Shown here one piece after another: positions 1 through 10,429 of a DNA stretch of 64,000 nt. This stretch comes from Forficula auricularia (Eukaryota; Arthropoda; Insecta; Dermaptera; Forficulidae). The position numbers and the translations under genes are program-made. The notes under the pieces are model-generated. The model was given only the letters and a program-made list of their open reading frames with translations. It made no database searches and was not told the DNA's origin. Numbering within the stretch: the first letter of the stretch is position 1; each line of letters begins with the position of its first letter. The DNA lies in NCBI GenBank assembly GCA_024734495.1, contig JALMQS010000187.1:9564769-9628768 (forward strand), written 5' to 3'.

Positions 1-680
1 TCCTTAAGCTATGGTCACAAGTCTTAGGACACCTAGTAAAATCTTTGATTTACCTTTTATTGAACGCCTGGTCTTCAATCGATATAAAAATATGATTAAT
101 TGATAATATGTAGTCTCAACACATTTGATAATCAATTAAAGTTTATTTTATAACTATTTGATAAGATATGACAACAAATGCCATCCAACTATAAGGATAT
201 AAAATTAAATTTGTAATTAGAAAACCCATAAAATATAATCGAAATTACTTGGAAACACTTTGTCTTTAAGAGTAAGGGTTTTATATTGACCCCATCCCTA
301 TGTCCCGCTACTAAATATTGAATGAATTGGGCTATAAATTTAGTAAGTGTTCATGGCTAGTTCTTGGTTCTTCTCTCTCCCTTGTGAGTTCTTAGGTTGA
401 TGGGGTGAGTCAACCTGGCCATGATTTATTCAACCTGTCAATTGTATGATGGAAGAGACTCCTGCAGCATCGATCTGCAATTTGATCCTTCCCTGAATGG
501 ATATGAATCGGGCTCAGCTAGGAAATCTAAAGCAGGCCATATTAGTGAAATAATTAGAAATTAAATTCAAATCCCAATCAAGAAATAAAAATATTATTCT
601 AATCAGCCATTAATCATATGGAAATGCTTTGTTTTTTGCTAAAATTAATTAAATTTGTGTATATAATAAATTATATTTTA
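1..680. other. AT-rich sequence, nothing recognised
   Basis: No open frame, repeat end or RNA signature was recognised in this opening stretch. It is AT-rich with a somewhat less AT-rich patch near 400-540. Confidence 0.5.
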
Positions 681-832
681 AAAAAACACGCTTCTAAAAA
701 GTAGAAAATAATTTAATATTTAATCAAAAAGTGTGGGGCGCAAAAATATGTACTTTTAATTTCCACAAAGTGGCCCACGCTTTTTGATTAAGTATTACAT
801 TATTTTGTACTTTGTAGAAGCGTGTTTTTTTA
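681..832. mobile_element. Palindromic MITE, about 150 bp
   Basis: The left arm starting with AAAAAACACGCTTCTA and the right arm ending in TAGAAGCGTGTTTTTTT are inverted copies of about 60 bp, separated by a short centre near 755. The copy is too short to code for protein. Superfamily unknown; no clear target-site duplication was read. Confidence 0.6.
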
Positions 833-837
833 GTTTT

Positions 838-1315
838 TTAAGGTAGTTGTTTCACCATATGGGTTTTCTTAGGATTTTTTTGAAATTTAGATAGATTATT
901 ATTTAAATACTTCTGAATCGATTGGTGTCAAAAAGAAATTTATGAATAATATAGTTCGGGAGATATTAAATTCCAAAGATAGAGTTTTTCAGACTCTTAT
1001 ACATTGCTATACTATACGGGATATCGGAAAATTTATATTCATATTTAATTATAATTAAGAAACTCTTCTTACCAATGTTATAAAAAACTAAACCAACATT
1101 AAACAATAACTAATAATTTTTATCTGTCATTTCTATGATAAAAATATTCAAGCTCGGACAATGTTGTCAGATTTGTCAAACGAGCACGGGATTGGCTAGA
1201 AGTCGTACATAAACATCAAAAAGTTTTGGGCTTATGAATTATGAATCCTTATTGTCTGTTCTATATACTATAGCATTAACTTTTTGCTAGTATTGTCGCG
1301 AAACAACTACCTTAA
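838..1315 (+). mobile_element. MITE with TTAA target-site duplication, complete copy
   Basis: The element occupies 842-1311. It is bounded by TTAA on both sides (838-841 and 1312-1315) and has inverted ends GGTAGTTGTTTC and GAAACAACTACC. TTAA duplication is the hallmark of piggyBac-type transposition, so a piggyBac-like MITE is inferred; there is no coding capacity. Related copies lie at 38357-38920, 60879-61426 and, inverted, at 61431-62150. Confidence 0.75.
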
Positions 1316-2519
1316 AATATAATTTATTTTTTTACTTTTAGTCTTAATTATTTTTATAGAGAAAAGTTTGCGAAATTTAACAGAATGAAATGTATTTATT
1401 TTTATTTTATTTTTATTATTATTTTTTTTTATATAATTTCATTTATATTGAGTAGGTAAACAATTATTTTTATAGAGAAATGTTTGTGGAATTTAACAGA
1501 ACAAAAGTCACATGGATACGTTGATAGATAAATACATAGTCTATACATACAGGTGAAGCTAATATAAAGCGTGTAAAAATAACATAACTTTATTTTTATA
1601 GTAGTTTCATTAAAATCAACCTATAATTAATTTGAGTTTACTATTCTACAAAAATTCATTTTTTAAGTGTTCAAATTTTAAAAGTAAAGGAGCGAAGGGA
1701 CTCGAAAAGTAACAACTTCCAAACCTTTAAATTTAATTTATCGACTTCTGGATAAGTGGTCAGGTGATGTTATTTTAAACATTGATTTTTTTTCTTTTTA
1801 TTTTTCTCATTTTTAGGAAATCAATTATAAGTTCATAGTGTTGAGGTTATACTCAGAAAAGGAACAAGGTAAAATTTTTAATATTTTAGTGATGACCCTG
1901 ACATACTAATTAACCAGGCGACCTAATTCGTTATTATATATATTTATATATTAATTAATATTGTATAGAGATACATTATTGAATAAAGTTGGCTGCAAAT
2001 AAATTCTGGAGATAGAAAAAAATGTTTCTTAGTAATTCACTTTCGACCAGCAATTTATCTATTGCGTGAGAAGCAGCACAATTCATTGGAGCTGTTTTGG
2101 TTGCCAACATCCAGGAGCCAATAAAATTGCTCCCAGCTGCAGGGCTTATCTTTTATTAAAGGAATTAAATCATTGTAGGTTGTTTTTCATTCTGTATTTT
2201 TTGTGATCATTTATTCAAAAAGGCTTAGGCAGCTAACTAAGATTTATCCAATTAAATTCATAATAAATAAAAAGTAGTTTTTTTTTTAATCAAATTCACT
2301 GTATGTTTATAGGTTTGATTTTAAAATTTTTTTGTCGGTATACCCTGTGGGCTGTCTGTGCAACTCGCATTTGTCTAAATTTGAATATTGAATTGAATTG
2401 AATTTTTTTTTCTTTTTTTTTTTTTTACTTTTCAACTTTACTTTTTAACTTTTTGGGGGTTTTAATTCAAAATAAAAACTGCTATGCTCCGCCTCCTCAA
2501 TCAGCTTAGAAAACAGGAA
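1316..2519. other. AT-rich sequence without recognisable gene
   Basis: Low-complexity T-rich runs (for example near 1400-1430 and 2400-2430) and no convincing coding frame. Nothing further is supported. Confidence 0.5.
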
Positions 2520-2931
2520 GACATGTGACATATTGAGTCATGTAGGGATGTGAAACCTGAACGGAGACTGAATGGAGGAAGGGATTCGAGGCTCGAAATG
2601 TGGTGATACAGAAGAATGATGAATATCAAATGGATGGATAGAATTACAAATGAAGAAGTACTTGGAAGAATCGGAGAAAGAAGAACTTTGTGGAAGAATC
2701 TGAGGAAGAGAAGAGGTCAGGTGATGGGGCACACACTGAGACATTGCTTAGGGATATATTGGAGGGGGAGGTGGGAAAGAAAAGGGGAAGGCCTAGATTA
2801 TAATATTTCGACCAAATAATTAGGGATATGGGATGCGAGACATTTAGAGAGGTCAAAGAGCTAGCATGGGACAGAGCTGAGAGGTTGTGTCAAACCAGTC
2901 TTAGGTCTGTGTACTCAATGATGATGATGAC
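2520..2931 (+). pseudogene. Non-LTR retrotransposon 3' end (degraded ORF2 C-terminus)
   Basis: In shifting frames the sequence encodes the typical tail of a LINE ORF2: a WMDRITNEEVLGRIGERR segment, then a GQVMGHTLRH segment, then KKRGRPR-like and DMGCETFREVKELAWDRAE segments. These match the region downstream of reverse transcriptase in a common arthropod LINE lineage. Stops and frame changes break the frame. The copy ends in a short ATGATGATG run, the kind of microsatellite tail LINEs leave. It is 5' truncated and dead. Confidence 0.7.
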
Positions 2932-4208
2932 TTTTTAACAAACTTTAATTTTCCTCTTCTTGTCTTTTTTCCGTTCTTGGACCTGGTTGAGGATAATCAG
3001 GTATATGATCTAGTATATCATATAGTATATGTACATTTACTAAAAATCTGTCTAAAGAACTTTGCTGTGTCTGGAGATTCCAGTGCAAACGACATGTCAC
3101 AACACACATCTATCAAATATGAAAAAACAAGATCTATCTTCGTATAGACATCGATTTAGAGTTGTTTGCTTGCTGCGATTTGGTTGTAGGTGGTTAAATT
3201 TATAGTGAAAATTGGTTAAATTTTCGAAATTTGTGAACAGATTCTTGAGAATGTTTAAAAGCTTATTATATTTAAATGTATTATCAAAACGGGTCTAAAC
3301 GGAGAGCGTACCGAGTCACTTTTCCTTCACTCTTAACTAAACGCAATTTCGGGCTAAAGTTATTAAATTAATATTAACACGAAATCAAGTGGATTTATTT
3401 ATTGTTCAAGAACCTGTATAAGTACATCCAATAGCAGTTGCTTTGCTACCATCCCATAAAGAATCTAAGAAAGAGGGACTGTCACTTGCAAAGCTTTCCC
3501 AATAAACTTGAAAATGTTATAAAATAGGAAGCATGGCACATGATCTTGAGATTTGAGATCGGATTCGAAAATAGCACAAGAAAATAAAATCAACTAAAAC
3601 AGACATGTTTTTATCTATATTTAAAAATCACAAAATTATATTTTCATGAAATGCAAACGTAAATACAATTAAAAAATCTGGCATAATATAAATATATCAC
3701 GGGACTTTACCGCACTACTGTCTCTCTTGTATCTTTCTATAAATACAAAATTTGATCAGTGATAAAAATTTTGAAAAAATTATTAATATCTCTTAAAATA
3801 TCATTTCTACTATGTTTATTATTAGAAGGCTTTTTGTAGGTTTTTAAGCCGAGATTTAGCCTTTTTTTATAAAAATAGATTTAGCTGATAAATATTTCGA
3901 TAAGCTAAGCAGAAACACGAATTATTTTTTTCTGAATGATTACAATTCCTCCCATAGGTACCTACTTAAGTATATAAGATAAAGTAAAATTAAACATCAA
4001 ACGAAAACTGTCAGAAATTTTATATATGTATTAAAGAGAGTGCATTTTCTGAAGTGAATAGTCACAAAAAAAATAATTATTAAATTTCAATCAATTTTCT
4101 AACCAGAAATAAAAATTTATTATAGAATAACACGCATCCCTCTATGTTAACAACGCATTTTCCTGATCAAAACTTAATTCCAACTTAGACTTTTGAATTT
4201 ATAGTATA
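2932..4208. other. AT-rich intergenic sequence, nothing recognised
   Basis: No coding frame, RNA gene or repeat boundary recognised; mostly AT-rich low complexity. Confidence 0.5.
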
Positions 4209-4210
4209 TA

Positions 4211-4551
4211 CAGTGAAACCTCGATATAACAACTTAAGGCGATTAGAAAATATCCGTTATTACAAGTAATTTTTGTTACAATGAGTTTCGTTATATAGAG
4301 ATTAGGTTGGTTTTAACAAGGTAAGCAAAATTGTTTATTAACCTCAATATTACGAACTCTTCTACTTACCCTGTTATAACGAACGATTTCCACTAGTAAA
4401 GTAAAACACATTGTAATGAAAACACTGTAATTTTTATTTTATGTATTCCTAATTTTGCATTAACTCTTACGGGCAGTTTTAGGGGATTTCGAAGAACTTG
4501 TTTATTCGAGGAAATGGTTATATTGAGGCTCGTTATATTAAGGTTATACTG
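4211..4551. mobile_element. pogo/Tigger-type MITE with TA duplication
   Basis: The left end CAGTGAAACCTCGATATAAC and the right end, read inward on the minus strand as CAGTATAACCTTAATATAAC, form imperfect terminal inverted repeats flanked by TA on both sides. CAGT-starting ends with a CTCGATA core are characteristic of pogo/Tigger elements in the Tc1/mariner superfamily. About 341 bp, non-coding. Confidence 0.65.
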
Positions 4552-4951
4552 TATATTAGACACTAAAATAGATTTACAAATTTAAATTAAGGTTAGAAAT
4601 TAAAAATACTGCATCTTAAGTATATATACATTCATACAATAATATTAATATTTAGTTGAAATCGGAACATGCATACTTGACGTTTACTCTTTATATTTTC
4701 TTAAAAATAATATTTTTACGTAGTTTGCTATTTTCAATATAGTTTTAGCCATTTTTATAATATTTGGAAAAACTAGATACAAATAGTGTTTTCCCTTAAA
4801 TCTTATATGAAAATCCGATTCTCTTCACTTGTTGGTAACATATTGTTTTAAATCAATTTTTTTAATCAAAAAATGTTCAGCTTTTTTTAAGAAATTTTGA
4901 AGAAAGTATTTTAATTTAAAAATCAGGCGAATCATAATATATTAGTGAAAT

Positions 4952-5859
4952 AAGGTCAGGTGGGGTAACTGGGGCCGGGGGGCAACTGGGCCAGGGGTCC
5001 TGTAACCCCAGAGCTTTTTAATTTTACCGCATTTTTTTAGCGCAATTCACTTTTTCATATTGGTGGGAAATTTTCAGTGTTCCTGAATTAGAGAAATTTC
5101 CTTAAGTTTATTTTATACTTGAGTACTTAGTTAAGTTAATTACTTATTTACTTATTTACCAAGTTATGTGCTTACTTCTTACCTAGTTGCCTTACCCAGT
5201 TCTTTGAAAATATTGAGACTTGAGTAAGTACTTAATTAAGGCTTTCTTAAGCATAAGGAACTTATTTAACTTGATTTCAATGGGTAAAATGAAAATATTT
5301 TGTTTAGTTGTTTGATTTATGATACTGTTTTTTTGAATTTTCTGTAATAAAAATCGATTTTAAAAATTATACTTGGCGTTTAAACTTATCTACCTTAAAA
5401 AATGCAATATAATAAAAAAATAGAGGTCTTGGTGCAACTGGGCCAGCCTAGTCAGGGCCCAATTACCCCGAATCGCTTACATCTTTGATTATTTTTAATC
5501 CATATACAAATGAGACTAATTCTACCTACGGCCAGGGCCTTGAGGGATAGGGGAACATGTCCAACTGCTCAAAAGATGTTAAAAATTAAAAAAACAGCAA
5601 ATAGGCTGGGCTGGTCCAATTACCCCACAACGCGTTTAACTGGGCCAACCGCAAAACTTTACATTCAACTTAAGATAATTCCAAAATTTTGAATAATCAA
5701 AAGTTGAAAGTATCATGATTATTTGAAGAAAATTTCATCTTTCAATTAATATAGTCACGAGATCTATAAATTGTGAGGAAGCTTAGTTATAGCCAAAAAT
5801 ATGGAGTACTATGCTTGGGAAAACAAAAGAAGCTGGCCCAGTTACCCCACCTGACCTTA
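4952..5859. mobile_element. MITE with GGTCAGGTGGGGTAACTGG ends and repeated internal motif
   Basis: Inverted ends: GGTCAGGTGGGGTAACTGG at 4954 and CCAGTTACCCCACCTGACC ending near 5856. The terminal word (AACTGGGCC or its complement) recurs internally near 4985, 5430, 5445, 5610, 5637 and 5833. This pattern suggests multiplied transposase-binding subterminal repeats. TAA lies on the left and TTA on the right, so the target-site duplication is not resolved. No transposase frame. Confidence 0.6.
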
Positions 5860-6515
5860 CTATATATAAGTAAAGGGAGGCTGATAATGAAAACAATTGA
5901 CTTTTTAAGTCACGCCAGATTTTTTTTAATTCAATTTGTATAAATTAATTAATTTTATTTTGAAATTATTATTATTTATGGAAAAAATAAATATCAATTT
6001 TTATAATACACATTCAAATAATTTCAACCAAAAATGCTTAATTCTAGCCAATATTTGGTTGTACTAATAGATACGACTAATAAGCTAGTAATTATCTATG
6101 TTTTTCTTTCAAGTTTTATTTCAATCGGATACGAAAAATAAAAATAAAACTTTCACAATCGCATCCTCGAAACGAACAAAGCAAAGGGTGGCATCGACGT
6201 GAAACCCTCGGTCGATAGAGACATTACCCACCCACTAACCCCTAAGGGAATAGAGTCCACATGGAGATATCAGAGAGAAACATTAACACTTGTTCCATTC
6301 ATGCTTCTATATCTTGGCGAGAGATAGTTATAGATAGATTACTTACTTCTCTTCATATTCATTAAAAATAAACTGCAACGGATCGTTGTTAGACTTTATT
6401 CATAGTCATTTGAAATATTAATATGTTCATTTCTTTATTATTAAATAATTAAAAAAGTACTAACTTATTGTAGATTTAAGTACATTAAAATGTAATTTTC
6501 CTAAAATAAGGGAGT
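5860..6515. other. AT-rich sequence, nothing recognised
   Basis: No recognisable gene. A slightly less AT-rich patch at about 6160-6300 has no long frame. Confidence 0.4.
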
Positions 6516-6561
6516 AAAGGATATTGATGAGGAAGTCCAAAAAAAAAAAGATAATTTAGAC

Positions 6562-6820
6562 CAGATATTCACAACCGCTGGTCCGGCGGACCACCAGTGG
6601 TCCGCGGAGAAATTTTACTAGTCCGCATATATATATATAAATACATATCTTTACATTTAAATATTATTGTAAGTAAATGATAATAAAAATGTTACAATTA
6701 ACTTATGTAGTAGTTCTTTAATACCTAGTAAAATTTTGTTGTTAAAAAAATATCACTGGTCCGCGATTTTTTTTTACAAATTTTACTGGTCCGCGGGCCA
6801 AAAAAGGTTGAGAAACGCTG
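6562..6820. mobile_element. hAT MITE with perfect 8-bp duplication
   Basis: The element starts CAGATATTCACAACC and ends GGTTGAGAAACGCTG. It is flanked by ATTTAGAC on both sides (6554-6561 and 6821-6828). CAG..CTG ends and an 8-bp duplication are diagnostic of hAT elements. Internal tracts repeat GGTCCGCGG-like words. At 259 bp it is non-coding. The uninterrupted target survives in the mirror arm at about 7937-7955. Confidence 0.85.
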
Positions 6821-6837
6821 ATTTAGACTATCTTTTT

Positions 6838-7751
6838 AACCGACTTCAAAAAAGGAGGAGGTTCTCTATTCGACTGAATTTTGTTTTTTTTTGTGTCTAT
6901 GTTACCTCATATCTCCGCCAATTTTAAACCGATTTTGAAAAAAAAAATTGCATTGGGTTCAGTCTACTTTCCGATTGGTCCCATTTTTTTCATAGGTATT
7001 AGACCTTTTTTGTTAGGTTTGTTCAGGCCTAACTTCTTTGTTTATTAACCTGATTCTTTTTTTATTGGAAAGTGGTTATCTTAGGGATGGTGTCATATTA
7101 ATTTGGTCCAGTTCTGATGATATTATCACTATTAATAACATCACTAAAAAGAGAAAAATAAAAATAATTTTTAAGAAAAAAATAAAAACCGATTTCAAAA
7201 AAATTAAATGCAACAAATAAAATACACTAAAAGGTATAAAATAATTATTATCTTATTTAGTTACAAGTAAACTACGAAATATTAACATGAAATTACTTTT
7301 TGAAGACGGTGCCAAACATATACCTTTTATGAATCGCACTCGACGGATCTTATTTAGGCCCGGTTGTATGTCGCAAAGTAAATGCTTTTTACCACTAACC
7401 AAGGTAGATGGTAAATGGAGTCACTGGGATGGCCAATCAGATGACAGGTATATTCAGTGGCTGTCATCTGATTGGCCATCCCAGTGGCTCCATTTACCAT
7501 CTACCTTGGTTAGTGGTAAAAGCATTTACTTTGCGACATACAACCGGGCCTTAGTACGTTTGGTGGGTACGCTCGCTTATAGGTATGGTTTGTTTGGCAC
7601 CGACTTCAAAAAGTAATTTCATGTTAATATTTCGTCGTTTAGTTGTAACTAAATAAGATAAAAATTATTTTATACCTTTTAGTGTATTTTATTTGTTGCA
7701 TTTAATTTTTTTGAAGTCAGTTTTATTTTTTCTTAAAAATTATTTTTATTA
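6838..7751. mobile_element. ACCGACTTCAAAAA-type foldback element
   Basis: It begins ACCGACTTCAAAAAAGGAGG and contains inverted arms built from AAATGCAACAAATAAAAT, GGTATAAAATAATTATTATC and CGACGAAATATTAACATG-like words. Left arm about 7177-7353, right arm about 7554-7740. Two more copies occur at 41430-42640 and 63640-63940. No protein is encoded. Its centre is disrupted by the Harbinger-type MITE at 7357-7550. The family is unclassified here. Confidence 0.6.
7357..7550. mobile_element. PIF/Harbinger-type palindromic MITE, TTA duplication
   Basis: Almost perfect inverted repeat: GGCCCGGTTGTATGTCGC at the left end and GCGACATACAACCGGGCC at the right, arms about 90 bp around a ~14-nt centre near 7455. 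It is flanked by TTA on both sides (7354-7356 and 7551-7553), the target preference of PIF/Harbinger. The empty-site sequence is visible in related foldback copies near 63828 and, inverted, near 42440. The long open frame across it is a by-product of the palindrome. Confidence 0.8.
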
Positions 7752-7760
7752 TTCATTAAC

Positions 7761-7794
7761 CGACGTTTCGGAGTCTTATTCCCTCCTTCTTCAG
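7761..7794 (-). ncRNA. Hammerhead-like motif, left member of head-to-head pair
   Basis: Read on the minus strand: CTGAAGA, one A, GGAG, a loop, CTCC, GAAACGTCG. The order matches the CUGANGA / stem II / GAAA layout of hammerhead ribozymes, with one extra base before stem II. ACGT after GAA is self-complementary, which would allow a dimeric stem III. Ribozyme activity is an inference. Confidence 0.4.
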
Positions 7795-7897
7795 GGTTTT
7801 GAAAAGTCAGGAAATCCAACGCAACATTGCTATTGCCACTGAAAGACGAGACAGAGGGAATGTCGCATTGGATTTTCTTCACTGACTTTTCAAAACC

Positions 7898-7932
7898 CTG
7901 AAGAAGGGGGGAATAAGACTCCGAAACGTCGG
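7898..7932 (+). ncRNA. Hammerhead-like motif, right member of head-to-head pair
   Basis: CTGAAGAAGG at 7898, stem sequence, then CCGAAACGTCGG to 7932, followed by GAATAAA. It mirrors the minus-strand copy at 7761-7794. The stem is slightly eroded here (GGGG opposite CTCC). Same interpretation and same doubts as for its partner. Confidence 0.4.
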
Positions 7933-8237
7933 TTAATGAATAAAAAGATAGTCTAAATTATCTTATTTTTTTGGACTGCCTCATCAATATCCACTCAATT
8001 CACTTATCAGTCCCTCTCCAAAAATTCCTAAAATCTTTATATAACCTTTTTGGAGGCTCTCGGGGTAATTAAGGAGGTCCAAACAAAGATTTGTATTTTT
8101 TAATATTTTAAATACAAACAACAAATAATTTCTTTTTATAAATATATGTATTTATAAAAATATAAATACAAATATCTCGAAATAACAAAAATAGACTTAC
8201 ACCACTTTCGAAATAAACAGTCCATATACTATATATA

Positions 8238-8905
8238 ATAAGCTGACGTGTTCTGATGTGGCCATCCACTTGACTTGACCATACAACCTGGCCCCTAAAA
8301 TTATTTATAATCATGTAGGGGGGGGGGGGTTAGTTTTTGCATTTTTAGACTTCTGGGGTCCCACTGATTATGTATAGAAAATTTGGTTGAGTTTGGTAAA
8401 TGGCCAAGATTTTCATTTTTTTGACCCCCCCCATTTTGGGCGCTTAGTTTTGGCATTTTTAGACTTCTGAGGGTCCACTGATTATGTATACATTGGTTTA
8501 GTTTGCTCAAACGGCCTAGATTTTTAATTTTTAACCCCCCTCCACCCCCCTTAATTTTGGGTCACCAAAATCTAATCAGCTCTTAATCTCAATGGACCAA
8601 AACTACGTGTGAAATTTGGTTTTGATATTCACACTAGTTTTTGAGCTAGCTCGCCTACAAAAATTTGGTAACGCACAGATTAAAGAACAACCAGACTAAC
8701 AGACATTTTGACAAAACAATTATTATCTCGAAAAATATAATTTTTTCGATGTTCAATTATTAGGGCTTTTTTGTAGAGCAAAATGCCATGGTTTCGCTCA
8801 ATTATTTTAATCAAAATAGTTTCAGCCGTTTTTGAGATATTTCGAAAAAAAAGGAAAAAAAAACACTTTTTTCATGCACGATTACAATACTTGACCATAC
8901 ATTAT
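8238..8905 (+). mobile_element. Non-autonomous element bearing a G-rich minisatellite (copy 1)
   Basis: Begins AATAAGCTGACGTGTTCTG, then an ACCATACAACCTGGCCCC segment, then a minisatellite of about 110 bp per unit (TTAGTTTTTGCATTTTTAGA, ACTGATTATGTATA, and a poly-C/poly-G block). It ends near GATTACAATACTTGACC. Other copies: 36402-37075, 57460-58215, 59450-60130 (inverted), and a partial inverted end at 10083-10370. The ends share CTTTACCATACA inverted. No coding frame; superfamily unresolved. Confidence 0.6.
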
Positions 8906-9700
8906 TATAAATACATAAAATTATTCCATTAGTAATAATAATATTTATATTGAGCCATTGAGCATTCCATCACCGACTGGACTCGCCTAGCTCTTACGCA
9001 GCTTTCATTCTTCTGCGCGCAAAGTGTTACCTAAATACAGGCGCACCAACGTCATAAATCAAGTTCAAATTCAGACTATATTTTGAGAATTTTAATTAGT
9101 ACAGTTATTTATCTATATTTTATAATTCAATATTTTTCTTATAATTGCAAAAAAATGAAGTCGCGCTACCCGCGAGACTGATTACAATACTTTAACCATA
9201 CTTCGCATTGGATAAAGTAAAAATGAATGAAGCCTCTACATAGCTTAAATTTAAAATCCCAAAGCTCTACGAGATATGAACGATTAAAATATTTATTTCG
9301 CAACACTCCTAATTTACACCCTCTTCCTTTACTTCAATAGGATGAAAATTTATAGGCGACTAACAACTTATGACAATTGATAAGTATCTACACCAGTTAG
9401 AGCATTCGTGGTGAATAAGTGAGTGAATGGCAGGTGAATGGTGAAATGGATATTATTATGTTTTACTATATATTGTTCTTCTAAACATATAATCAGTGCT
9501 GCCATTAAAATACAAATGTATTATTTACAGTATATTAACATTAAAATAATTTAGTTACTAGTACATTCCATAAAATATCTCAAAGGTAGTAAATGTATGA
9601 TACATTACAGTCCTAAAAATATAAGCTTCAAAATATTTATATAAAGTATAAAGGGTATTTATGAAGTTTTAAGAGCTTATTTAGTTTCTGTGTGAGTTAA
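8906..9700. other. Intergenic sequence, nothing recognised
   Basis: AT-rich with one mixed-composition patch (about 8950-9060). No gene or repeat end was identified. Confidence 0.4.
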
Positions 9701-9722
9701 TTTAGAAAATCTAGCTGAATTC

Positions 9723-9986
9723 GTGACTATGATGGGACAATTAAAAGGAGTTCAAAGTATTTTGTTAAAAGAACATCCACATATAATTGTTGTAGGTTGC
9801 ACATCCCATTCTTTCAATCTATGTTCTTCATATGAGTGTCAAAAACTACCAAAGGGTGATGAAGTTTTGGGGAGAGACATTTATTCTCACTTTGCTCATA
9901 GTTCTAAAGAAAAAAATATTTTAAAAGAGTTTCAAAGATTTTTGGAATTGAAACCACACAAAATTCTTAGACATAATTTATTATAA
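9723..9986 (+). pseudogene. hAT transposase fragment
   Basis: An 87-codon frame reads MMGQLKGVQSILLKEHPHI then VVGCTSHSFNLCSSYECQKLP and a SHFAHSSKEKNILKEFQRF segment. This resembles the central transposase region of TTF-finger/hAT-dimerisation proteins (GCxCHSxxLC...CxKLP...YxxFxxSxKR). Only this internal piece remains; there is no zinc finger, catalytic core or dimerisation domain nearby, and the frame stops at 9986. It lies between two inverted ends of the minisatellite element. Confidence 0.6.
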
Positions 9987-10082
9987 GAAATAATAATAAA
10001 GTGGCTCGATTTTTTTAACCCATTACAGTACATTTTACTAAAATAGTACATTCGAATAAAAGCTCGCGGCAGAAATGCATAT

Positions 10083-10370
10083 ACTATAAAAAATTGTAAT
10101 TTTTACTTTACCATACACGGTATGATCAAGTATTGTAATCGTGCATGAAAAAAGTTTTTTTTTCCTTTTTTTCGAAATATCTCAAAAACGGCTGAAACTA
10201 TTTCGATTAAAATAATTGAGCGAAACCATGGCATTCCACTCTACAAAAAAGCCCTAATAAGTGAACATCGAAAAAATTATATTTTTCGAGATAATAATTG
10301 TTTTGTCAAAATGTCTGTTAGTTAAGTCTGTCTGTTAGTATGTGCGTTACCAAATTTTTTCCTTATAAAA
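10083..10370 (-). mobile_element. Inverted end of the minisatellite-bearing element
   Basis: CTTTACCATACACGG is followed by CAAGTATTGTAATCGTGC and a TTTCGAAATATCTCAAAAAC tract, the same end as at 59450 and the complement of 8700-8905. The minisatellite part is missing. Confidence 0.55.
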
Positions 10371-10429
10371 AAAAAATAATATTAAACAGAAATCTTATTT
10401 CCTATATGGTAGATTTTATTATTAATTTG

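Larger units (their letters stand above)
6516..7992. mobile_element. Foldback element with head-to-head hammerhead-like motifs, interrupted by nested insertions
   Basis: The outer arms are 6516-6838 and 7752-7992. They are mirror images: GATATTGATGAGGAAGTCC on the left, and its complement ending in TCATCAATATCC on the right. The mirror centre is near 7830. Each arm carries a motif beginning CTGAAGAAGG and ending CCGAAACGTCGG (minus strand 7761-7794, plus strand 7898-7932), followed by GAATAAA. A hAT MITE sits inside the left arm, and a second foldback (6838-7751) splits the left arm. Assignment to Penelope-like terminal repeats is inferred from the ribozyme-like motif; no reverse transcriptase or GIY-YIG frame is present. 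Confidence 0.65.

Noticed and set aside
5510..5692. 60-codon frame
   Set aside because: Inside the GGGGTAACTGG MITE; it starts and ends within repeat words and has no domain.
7287..7616. 109-codon open frame
   Set aside because: It is the translation of two nested palindromes (foldback arms and Harbinger-type MITE), not a gene.
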